In this document: in pieces, positions 56,739 to 64,000 of the stretch
How the letters are laid out: each line of letters starts with the position of its first letter
Position numbering within the stretch: position 1 is the first letter of the stretch
DNA from: Amaricoccus macauensis
GTDB lineage: Bacteria > Pseudomonadota > Alphaproteobacteria > Rhodobacterales > Rhodobacteraceae
Direction: 5' to 3'
DNA length: 64,000 bases
Assembly: GCF_014201905.1 (NCBI RefSeq)
Contig: NZ_JACHFM010000003.1
Coordinates: 558,001 to 622,000, forward strand
Program-made: the position numbers and the translations under genes
Notes under the pieces: model-generated
Told to the model about the DNA's origin: nothing
Databases searched by the model: none
The model's input: only the letters and a program-made list of their open reading frames with translations

Positions 56739-58130
56739 TCAGTAGCGGTAGTGGTCGGTCTTGAACGGCCCCTCGGGCGCGACGCCGATGTAGGACGCCT
56801 GCTCCGGCGAGAGCTCGGTCAGCTTCACGCCGATCTTCGCGAGATGGAGGCGCGCCACCTTCTCGTCGAGGTGCTTCGGCAGGGTATAGACCTTGTTCTC
56901 GTAGGCATCGCCCCGGGTCCAGAGCTCGATCTGTGCGAGCGTCTGGTTCGAGAACGACGCCGACATCACGAACGACGGATGCCCGGTGGCGTTGCCGAGG
57001 TTCAGGAGCCGGCCCTGAGACAGCAGGATGATCCGCTTCCCGTCCGGGAAGCCGATCATGTCGACCTGATCCTTGATGTTCGTCCACTTCAGGTTCTTCA
57101 GCTGCGCGACCTGAATCTCGTTGTCGAAGTGGCCGATGTTGCCGACGATCGCCATGTCCTTCATCGCCCGCATGTGGTCGATGGTGATGACGTCCTTGTT
57201 GCCGGTCGCGGTGATGAAGATGTCCGCCCGCGGCGCCACGTCGTCCATGGTAACGACCTCGAAGCCGTCCATCGCCGCCTGCAGCGCGCAGATCGGGTCG
57301 ACCTCGGTCACCATGACCCGCGCGCCCGCACCGCGCAGCGACGCCGCCGAGCCCTTGCCCACGTCGCCGTAGCCGAGCACGACCGCGGTCTTGCCGGCCA
57401 TCATGGTGTCGGTGCCGCGCCGGATGCCGTCGACGAGGCTTTCCTTGCAGCCGTACTTGTTGTCGAACTTCGACTTCGTGACGCTGTCGTTCACGTTGAT
57501 CGCCGGGAACGGCAGGTGGCCCGCCTCCATCAGGTGATAGAGCCGGTGCACGCCGGTCGTCGTCTCCTCCGAGACGCCCTTGAGCGCATTGCGCTGCTGC
57601 ACGAACCAGCCCGGCGTTGCCGCCATCCGCTTGCGGATCTGGGCGAAGAAGTACTCCGCTTCCTCCGAGTCCGGGTTCTCGATGAGATCCGTCTCGCCTT
57701 CCTCGACCCGCGCGCCGGTCAGGATGTACATCGTGGCATCGCCGCCGTCGTCGAGGATCAGGTTCGCGCCGCCGTCGAAGTCGAAGATGCGGTCGGTGTA
57801 GGTCCAGTACTCTTCGAGCGTCTCGCCCTTCACCGCGAAGACCGGAACGCCGGTCGCCGCGATCGCCGCCGCCGCGTGGTCCTGCGTCGAGAAGATGTTG
57901 CACGACGCCCAGCGGACGTCGGCGCCGAGGGCGGTCAGCGTCTCGATGAGGACCGCGGTCTGGATCGTCATGTGCAGCGAGCCGGCGATCCGCGCGCCCT
58001 TCAGCGGCTGCGACGGGCCGTATTCCGCCCGGATCGCCATGAGGCCCGGCATCTCGGTCTCGGCGATGTCGAGCTCCTTGCGCCCGAAATCGGCGAGGTT
58101 GATGTCCCTGACGACGTAGTCCCTGCTCAT
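56739..58130 (-). CDS. ahcY: Adenosylhomocysteinase
   Basis: This 463-residue NAD-dependent enzyme hydrolyses S-adenosylhomocysteine to adenosine and homocysteine. [20 protein letters not shown] carries active-site residues, [20 protein letters not shown] is the NAD-binding loop, and [16 protein letters not shown] is family-typical. The C-terminus [16 protein letters not shown] is complete. The ATG at 58130 ([10 protein letters not shown]) gives the usual alphaproteobacterial length; an upstream start at 58151 adds MSEDQAV and cannot be ruled out. It stands alone with a hairpin after it. Confidence 0.95.
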   Translation of the reverse strand: MSRDYVVRDINLADFGRKELDIAETEMPGLMAIRAEYGPSQPLKGARIAGSLHMTIQTAVLIETLTALGADVRWASCNIFSTQDHAAAAIAATGVPVFAVKGETLEEYWTYTDRIFDFDGGANLILDDGGDATMYILTGARVEEGETDLIENPDSEEAEYFFAQIRKRMAATPGWFVQQRNALKGVSEETTTGVHRLYHLMEAGHLPFPAINVNDSVTKSKFDNKYGCKESLVDGIRRGTDTMMAGKTAVVLGYGDVGKGSAASLRGAGARVMVTEVDPICALQAAMDGFEVVTMDDVAPRADIFITATGNKDVITIDHMRAMKDMAIVGNIGHFDNEIQVAQLKNLKWTNIKDQVDMIGFPDGKRIILLSQGRLLNLGNATGHPSFVMSASFSNQTLAQIELWTRGDAYENKVYTLPKHLDEKVARLHLAKIGVKLTELSPEQASYIGVAPEGPFKTDHYRY

Positions 58131-58278
58131 GACAGCCTGGTCTTCGCTCATGGTCCGGGGGTGCTCCGATAAGATCAATGTCGGGGCGCGGCTTACCAAG
58201 AACGTGGTTGCTCCACAACCACGGGTGCAGCTAGACCGCCGGGATGCCCGATCGAGAGGCTGTTCCGGGAGGCGCTGC

Positions 58279-59253
58279 ATGGCAGGAACCGAGCACACGG
58301 TCACGCTGGAGGCCGATGGCCCGGCGCGCTCGGGGCGCGCCGTGGTCTTCGCCGCCGACGGCGCCTACCTGCGATATGCCGCCTTCGCCGCCGCGCAGCT
58401 CGCGCGCCTCATCCCGGCGCGGGACTTCGACATCTGTCTCTGCGGGCCGGAGATGCCCGAGGCGGTTCCGGGTCTCGACGGGCTCGGACTGCGCCGCTGC
58501 CGGGTGACGACGGGGGACATGTTCGATCGTCTGGGTCTCGATCCGCGCCGGAGTGCCGCCTCCTACCTGCGCTATGCCCTGCCAGAGGCGTTTGCGGCCG
58601 AGTACGGCCGGCTCCTCTATCTCGACGCAGATGTCTTCATTCAGGGCGGCGACTTCGGCGCGCTCCTCTCGGTGGACCTCGGGGCGCATCCCCTCGGGGC
58701 GGTGCGCGACAACATGCAATGGCGCACACCCCGGCGGCGTACGCCGTCCTATGAGCGTCTGGGGCTGCCCTGGGCCTCGGTCTTCAACAGCGGCATGATG
58801 CTGATCGATGTCAGCACGTGGCGCGAGCGCGACGTTCTCGGCCGGATGCTCGCCTTCGGCGCGGCACATGATCCCGCCCGTGTGGGTCTCGACCAGGATC
58901 TGGTGAACGCTGTGGTGCGCGGTGGCTGGGCCGAGCTCTCGCCGGTCTGGAACTGGCAGTACACCTGGGCCTCGCGGCTCTTCGAGGCGCTGGCCGATGC
59001 CCATGTGGTGCATTTCATCGGCCCGCGGAAGCCGTGGAGTCATGACGGCGGCGAGTTGCCGCTGCGTTTCCGGCGGGCCTACCGCGACTTCTTCGCGGCG
59101 AATTTTCCGGAAGAGCCGGTGGGACCGGACGGAGTGGCGCCGCTGGCGAACCGGCGGTTCGTCGGCAGGATGCTGGTGAAGCACCTGCTCTCGCTCGGCA
59201 AGCTCGGGGCCTATCTTGACCGCTTTCCCGACGATCTGACGGTGCTGGCGTGA
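58279..59253 (+). CDS. Family 8 glycosyltransferase
   Basis: This 324-residue protein has the GT8 pattern: [12 protein letters not shown] (DxD metal site) near residues 115-125, [17 protein letters not shown] and [10 protein letters not shown] for the acceptor/donor site. The ATG at 58279 follows GGAGGCGCTGC. GT8 enzymes add sugars to lipopolysaccharide or other glycans. Its neighbours do not show what it glycosylates. Confidence 0.88.
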   Translation: MAGTEHTVTLEADGPARSGRAVVFAADGAYLRYAAFAAAQLARLIPARDFDICLCGPEMPEAVPGLDGLGLRRCRVTTGDMFDRLGLDPRRSAASYLRYALPEAFAAEYGRLLYLDADVFIQGGDFGALLSVDLGAHPLGAVRDNMQWRTPRRRTPSYERLGLPWASVFNSGMMLIDVSTWRERDVLGRMLAFGAAHDPARVGLDQDLVNAVVRGGWAELSPVWNWQYTWASRLFEALADAHVVHFIGPRKPWSHDGGELPLRFRRAYRDFFAANFPEEPVGPDGVAPLANRRFVGRMLVKHLLSLGKLGAYLDRFPDDLTVLA

Positions 59254-59499
59254 GGGGCGGCGGACCCGGCGTCGGGGGGCATCGAGCCCCCCTCCGCCGT
59301 CGCCGGCTGACGCCGGCTCTGGCGCCCGGTTGCCGGGGTCGGCACGGGGCCGGTGGTTCGGGACGCGGACATTGCCGCGATTCGGGGCGCGCGGATGCGC
59401 GCAGGATCTTCTTTGCTGGTTTTCCGCCCGTTGGCGGAAAACGACTGCTCTCCAGGTTTCAAGGCCGTATGAAGACCTGCAGGGCAGGGTGGGGGCGAA

Positions 59500-60087
59500 A
59501 TGGCTGAGCGTGCGTGGCAGCGGATGCTCTCCGGGCGGCGGCTCGATCTGCTTGATCCGTCGCCGTTCGATGTCGAGATCGAGGACATCGCCCACGGACT
59601 CGCGTTCGTCGCACGCTGGAACGGTCAGACCCGGGGTGAGCATCCGTATTCGGTGGCGGAGCACTCGCTGCTGGTGGAGGACCTCTACGGGCGGATCGTG
59701 CCGAAGCCGGAGCCGAAGTGGCGGCTGGCGGCGCTGCTCCACGACGCGCCGGAGTACGTGATCGGCGACATGATCTCGCCGGTGAAGGCCGCTGTCGGGC
59801 CGGGGTATGCGTTGCTCGACGCGCGCCTGACACGGGCGGTGCATATCCGTTTCGGCCTGCCGGCGGATCTGCCCAAGGGGGTGAAGGTGCAGATCAAGCG
59901 GGCCGACAAGGTGTCGGCGTGGCTCGAGGCGACGCAGATCGCCGGCTTCTCGCCCTCGGAGGCCAATCGCTTCTTCGGAGCGCCGCGCCTCGACGAGGCG
60001 GGGAGCCTCGTGCTGCGGCCGCGGCCGCCCATGGCGGTGAAGGCGGCGTTTCTCGCGCGGCACGCCGAGCTGATGGCGGCGTGCTGA
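59500..60087 (+). CDS. HD-domain nucleotidase (YfbR-like)
   Basis: This 195-residue protein has the HD-type metal site: SVAEHSLLVEDLY with a histidine at about 49-54 and LAALLHDAPEYVIGDM. It resembles YfbR-type 5'-deoxynucleotidases, which dephosphorylate nucleoside monophosphates. It stands in a 246-base gap after the GT8 gene that holds no feature I can name. The true substrate is unproven. Confidence 0.82.
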   Translation: MAERAWQRMLSGRRLDLLDPSPFDVEIEDIAHGLAFVARWNGQTRGEHPYSVAEHSLLVEDLYGRIVPKPEPKWRLAALLHDAPEYVIGDMISPVKAAVGPGYALLDARLTRAVHIRFGLPADLPKGVKVQIKRADKVSAWLEATQIAGFSPSEANRFFGAPRLDEAGSLVLRPRPPMAVKAAFLARHAELMAAC

Positions 60088-60198
60088 GGCCGCGCGCAAA
60101 GCGTTGGGCGATATGGCTTGACGGACGGGCGAGGCTACCCCACGTAACCGGCAAATCCGGGGTCGCGTTCGCGGCGCCCAAGGAGGAGAGCTGATCGC

Positions 60199-61101
60199 AT
60201 GGACCTGAAAGCCCCGACGCCCGCCGAGAGCCTTGTCAAGGACGGAACCGAGGCGACCTTCATGGCCGATGTGGTCGAGGCCTCGGTCGAGGTTCCGGTC
60301 ATCGTCGATTTCTGGGCGCCCTGGTGCGGTCCCTGCAAGACCCTCGGGCCGGCGCTCGAGAAGGCGGTGGCCGATGCCAAGGGCAAGGTCCGGATGGTCA
60401 AGATCGACGTCGACCAGAACCAGCGCCTTGCGGCGCAGATGCGGGTACAGTCGATCCCGGCGGTCTTCGCCTTCGTGGGCGGCCAGCCGGTCGATGGTTT
60501 CATGGGGGCGCAGACCCCGGCCCAGATCAAGGCGTTCGTCGATCGGCTGATCGACATGTCCGGCGGCAACGCGGGGCTCGAGGAAGCGATCGCTGCCGCC
60601 GAGGAGATGCTGGCCGAAGGGGCGGCGGCGGATGCGGCGCAGACGTTCGCTGCGGTGCTGCAGGAGGATGAGGGCAATCTTGCCGCGATCGGCGGACTTG
60701 CCCGCTCGCATCTTGCGCTCGGTGAGATCGAGCAGGCGAAGGGCGTTCTCGGGATGACCCCCGCCGGCAAGGAGGGCGACCCGGCGATCGCCGCGGCGCG
60801 GGCACAGATCGACCTTGCCGAGGCGAGTGCCGGTGCCTCCGGCGAGACGGCCGATCTCGAGGCGCGGGTGGCTGCCGATCCCACGGATCTGCAGGCGCGC
60901 TATGATCTTGCGATGGCCCGTGTCGGGGCCGGGGATCAGGCCGGTGCGATCGACGATCTGCTCGAGCTGTTCCGCCGGGATCGCGAGTGGGACGAAGGAG
61001 CGGCGAAGACGCAGCTTCTCAAGCTCTTCGACAGCCTCGGGCCGAAGAGTGAGGTGGGCCAGAAGGGCCGACGGCGGCTGAGCTCGATGATCTTCGCCTG
61101 A
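60199..61101 (+). CDS. Thioredoxin-like protein with TPR region (YbbN-like)
   Basis: This 300-residue protein has a thioredoxin domain at residues 12-115 with the active site WAPWCGPCKTLGP (near 41-53), then about 180 residues of helical repeats like those of YbbN/CnoX, a redox-linked chaperone helper. The CXXC cysteines are present, unlike the E. coli protein that lacks one. It starts the run of thioredoxin, Lon-domain and Trm112 genes. Confidence 0.9.
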   Translation: MDLKAPTPAESLVKDGTEATFMADVVEASVEVPVIVDFWAPWCGPCKTLGPALEKAVADAKGKVRMVKIDVDQNQRLAAQMRVQSIPAVFAFVGGQPVDGFMGAQTPAQIKAFVDRLIDMSGGNAGLEEAIAAAEEMLAEGAAADAAQTFAAVLQEDEGNLAAIGGLARSHLALGEIEQAKGVLGMTPAGKEGDPAIAAARAQIDLAEASAGASGETADLEARVAADPTDLQARYDLAMARVGAGDQAGAIDDLLELFRRDREWDEGAAKTQLLKLFDSLGPKSEVGQKGRRRLSSMIFA

Positions 61102-61122
61102 CAGTCTGCGGGGAGACGCCGC

Positions 61123-61809
61123 GTGGTCATTCGCAAGTACGGTCTGGCCGACCTGCCGGAGAGCATTCCGGTGTTTCCCTTGCCGGGTGCGCTCCTGCTT
61201 CCGCGGGCCCGGCTGCCACTCAACATCTTCGAACCCCGTTATCTCGCGATGCTCGAGGACACGCTCAAGACGCCGCATCGGCTGATCGGGATGATCCAGC
61301 CTGTTCTGCTTCCCGGCGACCGTGGCGAGCGGCACGAGACCGAGCGGGTGGAGACTGCCCGGCTGCATCGGATCGGCTGCGCCGGGCGGGTGACGGCGTT
61401 TCAGGAAACCGAGGACGGGCGGTATCTCATCACCCTCTCTGGCGTGGCGCGCTTCCGGCTCGGCCCGATCGAGCAGGGCTTCACGCCCTACCTGCGGGCA
61501 CAGGTCGACTGGGTGAGCTTCGAGCGTGACCTCGGGCGGGCAGAGATGGATCCCGGCTTTGATCGGGACGGTTTTCTCGACGTTCTGGGGCGGTTCTTCG
61601 AGGCGGCGCAGCTGTCCTCGGACTGGGAGAGCCTGAAGGAGGCGGACGCGGAACTCCTGATCAATTCGCTCTCGATCCTCTGCCCGTTCGACCCCGAGGA
61701 GCGCCAGGCGCTGCTCGAGGCGCCGACGCTCGCGAACCGGCGAGAGACGCTGACAGCGCTCATGGAATTCGCGCTGCGCTCCGGCGGTGACGACGGGGTG
61801 CTGCAGTGA
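61123..61809 (+). CDS. Lon-protease substrate-binding domain protein
   Basis: This 228-residue protein has only the N-terminal Lon-type domain ([30 protein letters not shown]) and no ATPase or protease part. The GTG at 61123 lies 21 bases after the thioredoxin gene. Such short Lon-domain proteins are conserved beside YbbN in alphaproteobacteria; they may bind substrates or nucleic acid, but their role is not known. Its end overlaps the Trm112 start by 4 bases. Confidence 0.9.
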   Translation: MVIRKYGLADLPESIPVFPLPGALLLPRARLPLNIFEPRYLAMLEDTLKTPHRLIGMIQPVLLPGDRGERHETERVETARLHRIGCAGRVTAFQETEDGRYLITLSGVARFRLGPIEQGFTPYLRAQVDWVSFERDLGRAEMDPGFDRDGFLDVLGRFFEAAQLSSDWESLKEADAELLINSLSILCPFDPEERQALLEAPTLANRRETLTALMEFALRSGGDDGVLQ

Positions 61810-62009
61810 GCGACGCGCCGCCAGCGCCGCCGGCCGGCGCGGCGGCCGACAGGCGGATGCTCGAGGTGCTGGTCTGTCCGGTGACGCGCGGGGCACTGGT
61901 CTACGATGCGGTGCGTCAGGAACTCGTGTCGCGCAACGCTGGCCTCGCCTTTCCGATCAGGAATGGCGTTCCGGTGATGCTGCTCGACGAGGCTCGGCGG
62001 CTCGACTGA
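61806..62009 (+). CDS. Trm112 family protein
   Basis: This 67-residue protein starts with a GTG overlapping the previous stop. Its core [42 protein letters not shown] matches bacterial Trm112/YcaR proteins, which act as partners of methyltransferases. Only one cysteine is seen in place of the zinc-ribbon set. Confidence 0.88.
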   Translation: MSDAPPAPPAGAAADRRMLEVLVCPVTRGALVYDAVRQELVSRNAGLAFPIRNGVPVMLLDEARRLD

Positions 62010-62016
62010 CCGCCGC

Positions 62017-62463
62017 TCAGGTCTCGCGGCGCGGGACGACCATGCGCGAGACGAGGCGCTGGGCGATCTCGTCATTCTGGTTCAGGGTTTCGCTCAGCAG
62101 CACGATCTGGCCACGATCGGGGCGCGACCGGGAGGGGATCACATCCTGCACCGTCGAGACGACGCGCAGGCGGTCGCCGGGGCGGGTGGGGCGCGGCCAG
62201 CTGATTTCGGCGCCCGCGCCGATCAACCCGCCGGCGATAGGCAGGCTTCCGACCAGCAGGCGCATGGTGAAAGCGGCGGTGTGCCAGCCGCTGGCGGCGA
62301 GGCCCTGGAAGAACGTGCCTTCCGCCGCCGCCGGGTCGGTGTGGAACGGCTGCGGGTCGAACTCGCTCGCGAAGGCGATGATGGCGTCGGCGTCGAGCTG
62401 GCGCTCGGGGCTTTCGAAGCGGCGGCCCACTGTCAGGTCCTCGAGATAAAGCAGTCCGGTCAT
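62017..62463 (-). CDS. MaoC-like hydratase/dehydratase
   Basis: This 148-residue hot-dog protein has FASEFDPQPFHTDPAAAEGTFF, with the aspartate and histidine of the hydratase motif, then GLAASGWHTAAFTMRL and WPRPTRPGDRLRV. It would hydrate an enoyl-CoA type substrate. The ATG at 62463 overlaps the PAP2 stop. Confidence 0.9.
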   Translation of the reverse strand: MTGLLYLEDLTVGRRFESPERQLDADAIIAFASEFDPQPFHTDPAAAEGTFFQGLAASGWHTAAFTMRLLVGSLPIAGGLIGAGAEISWPRPTRPGDRLRVVSTVQDVIPSRSRPDRGQIVLLSETLNQNDEIAQRLVSRMVVPRRET

Positions 62464-63176
62464 CGGCGATTTTCCTTTGCGCCGGTCTCGGCCGAGCTCG
62501 CCATAAGCCAGCAGGCGAGCGCCCAGCCCGCGCCGGCCGTCCAGCCGGCGAGGACATCGGTCGGCCAGTGAACGCCGAGATAGACCCGACTGATGCCGAT
62601 CGCGACGACGAGGGCGATGGCGAGGGCGATGACATAGGTGCGCAGGGCCGCGGTTGGCTGCAACCGGGCGAGCATGACCGCGAGGGTCAGATAGGTGACG
62701 GCACTCATCATCGAGTGGCCCGAGGGAAAGCTCGTGGTGTAGGTGGTCATGCCGTGCGGTACGAGGTCGGGGCGCGGCCGGTCGAAGCCAAGCTTCGCGA
62801 GCGAAGAGAGCACCTGCCCGCTGCCGACCGAGGCGAGAACCACCCACATCGAGCGGTGGTGGCCCTGAAGCCAGAGGTACCCGGCGACCGCAAGGGTGAT
62901 CGCAGTGAGAATGCCGATCCCGCCGAGTGCGGTCACGTCTCGTGCCAGTTCCTCAAGCCAGGGGGGGCCGAGCGGATCGGCCGGGTCGACCGGGTTTCTG
63001 AGCGCGAGAAGCAAGGTCTTGTCGAAGACATGGGTCTCGCCTTCCATCACTTCTTCGGCGATGGAGATGAAGATCCAGAGGCAGCCGGCAACGGCGCCAA
63101 GCACGATCAGGGTGCGGAGTTCGATCCGCTCGACGAACCAGCGCCAGCCATCCGTGGCCCAGCGCGCCGGCCTCAC
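62460..63176 (-). CDS. PAP2-type membrane phosphatase
   Basis: This 238-residue protein has five to six hydrophobic segments and the three phosphatase motifs: KLGFDRPRPD (KXXXXXXRP type), PSGHSMMSA and SRVYLGVHWPTDVLAGW. It would act on lipid phosphates such as undecaprenyl pyrophosphate or phosphatidic acid. The GTG at 63176 overlaps the truB stop. The start is chosen because the longer frame lacks a family match. Confidence 0.88.
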   Translation of the reverse strand: MRPARWATDGWRWFVERIELRTLIVLGAVAGCLWIFISIAEEVMEGETHVFDKTLLLALRNPVDPADPLGPPWLEELARDVTALGGIGILTAITLAVAGYLWLQGHHRSMWVVLASVGSGQVLSSLAKLGFDRPRPDLVPHGMTTYTTSFPSGHSMMSAVTYLTLAVMLARLQPTAALRTYVIALAIALVVAIGISRVYLGVHWPTDVLAGWTAGAGWALACWLMASSAETGAKENRR

Positions 63177-64000
63177 CGGTTGTCCCCCAACACGAAGACC
63201 CGGGAGGGGTGGAGCGCGCCTCCACGCCAGATTCCGACCGCGAGCGGGACGCCGTCGCGGCTTGCCCATGCCGTCTCGCCGTCGGCGAGGCCCGCGCCGG
63301 GAAGGGCCATGGCGTTGCCGTTCAGGATGCGTACGGCGAGGGCGGGCGGGCAGCAGAGTTCGGGCACTCCGGCGAGGGCGGATTCGAGCGGCAGGATCCG
63401 CTCCGCGAGATCGGGGGCGGTCAGGTCTTCCCAGCTCACGGCGCCGTCGAGGTTGAAGGGGCCGGTCGCGAGGCGACGAAGCGCCACGACGTGACCGTGG
63501 CAACCGAGGCGGGCGCCGAGATCGCGCGCGATGCTGCGCACGTAGCCGCCCTTGCCGCAGCTCATCTCGAAGGTGGCGCTGTCGGCGTCGGGCATGTCTG
63601 TGAGCGCGAGCCGGCCGACGTGGAGCGGCCGGGGCGCGAGCTCAAGGATTTCGCCGGCGCGGGCCAGCGCGTAGGCGCGTTCACCATCGACCTTCACCGC
63701 GGAGATCTGAGGCGGCACCTGCAGGATGTCGCCGGTGAATTCCGGGAGCGCTGCTACGATCGCCGCGCGGTCGGGGCGCAGGTCGGATGTGGCGAGCGGC
63801 GCGCCCTCGGCGTCGTCGGTGGCGGTCGACATGCCCCAGCGCACGGTGAAGCGGTAGGACTTGTGCGCGTCGGCAATGAAAGGAACGGTCTTCGTCGCTT
63901 CGCCGAAGGCGAGCGCGAGCAGGCCCGTGGCGCCCGGGTCGAGGGTGCCCGCGTGGCCGGCCTTCTCGGCGTCGAGCGTGCGCTTGGCGCGGGCGACGGC
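63173..64000 (-). CDS. truB: tRNA pseudouridine(55) synthase, 5' end beyond the window
   Basis: The 275 codons visible read from the window edge: the catalytic aspartate is in GHAGTLDPGATGLL, KSYRF follows, and then VPPQISAVKVDGERAYALAR and CGKGGYVRSIARDLGARLG. TruB makes the pseudouridine at position 55 in the T loop of most tRNAs. The first residues, about 20, lie outside the window. It is followed by PAP2 and MaoC genes with short overlaps. Confidence 0.95.
   Translation of the reverse strand, partial: AVARAKRTLDAEKAGHAGTLDPGATGLLALAFGEATKTVPFIADAHKSYRFTVRWGMSTATDDAEGAPLATSDLRPDRAAIVAALPEFTGDILQVPPQISAVKVDGERAYALARAGEILELAPRPLHVGRLALTDMPDADSATFEMSCGKGGYVRSIARDLGARLGCHGHVVALRRLATGPFNLDGAVSWEDLTAPDLAERILPLESALAGVPELCCPPALAVRILNGNAMALPGAGLADGETAWASRDGVPLAVGIWRGGALHPSRVFVLGDNR

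Noticed and set aside
58151-58280. Possible S-adenosylhomocysteine riboswitch before ahcY
   Set aside because: GGAGGCGCTGC resembles part of the element, but it lies on the wrong strand for ahcY and is the ribosome site of the GT8 gene. No complete SAH-riboswitch core is seen on the ahcY side.
58231-61896. A 1221-residue frame antisense to the GT8, HD, thioredoxin and Lon-domain genes
   Set aside because: It is composed of shadow-type residues and runs against four well-supported genes.

Overview
The window is 64 kb of a high-GC alphaproteobacterial chromosome. Spot counts of single 60-base lines give about 80% G+C in core genes, for example line 50041. The gene set fits Rhodobacterales or a high-GC Hyphomicrobiales relative: the mce-DUF1467 pair, DUF2125, a thioredoxin/TPR protein with a Lon-domain protein and Trm112, AhcY, and a FadL-type porin. 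Most long antisense frames are high-GC shadows and were left out.

Layout. (1) 47-3722: a molybdenum hydroxylase operon (small, large and medium subunits) with the form II signature AYRGAGR. (2) 4035-9421: mce, DUF1467, a small exported protein, a FadL-type porin, a membrane protein, threonine ammonia-lyase and an alpha/beta hydrolase, then tRNA-Thr(CGT). Just after that tRNA lies the stub of a phage-type integrase. (3) 10017-21036, minus strand: a nucleoside uptake and catabolism operon. Its order is BMP binding protein, ABC ATPase, two permeases, purine nucleoside phosphorylase, SorC/DeoR regulator, deoB, deoC and a double-domain aldehyde dehydrogenase with one frameshift. (4) About 21512-45898: an accessory region next to the 3' end of tRNA-Ser(CGA), with imperfect direct repeats of about 95-100 bp at its two ends. 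(5) 46149-64000: core genes, including a putative pteridine cluster, an exported YedY-like molybdoenzyme with its cytochrome b, ChaC-like, ahcY, a GT8 glycosyltransferase, an HD hydrolase, the thioredoxin/Lon-domain/Trm112 set, MaoC, PAP2 and the start-less end of truB.

The accessory region is a mosaic. Its left part (21691-29670) is an intact, tightly packed five-gene operon of lower G+C: a UvrD/HelD-like helicase, a protein I do not recognise, two different BrxC/BrxD-like P-loop ATPases and an Lhr-like helicase. It shares parts with BREX type 2 and Shango but lacks PglZ, PglX and TerB proteins, and is my best candidate for an undescribed defence system. Next come a phage lysis cassette, a tail-fibre remnant, a VirB1 remnant, an AlpA regulator, an IS5-family element and a split primase/DUF3987 replication module. 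The right part (37527-45698) is a restriction-modification module with a nuclease-helicase, a beta-class DNA methyltransferase and a UvrD-like gene, all broken by stops or frameshifts. The intact left operon beside decayed neighbours is the main argument that it is still under selection.

Limits: no database or structure search could be run. The several single-base frameshifts could be real decay or assembly errors; reads would settle this.
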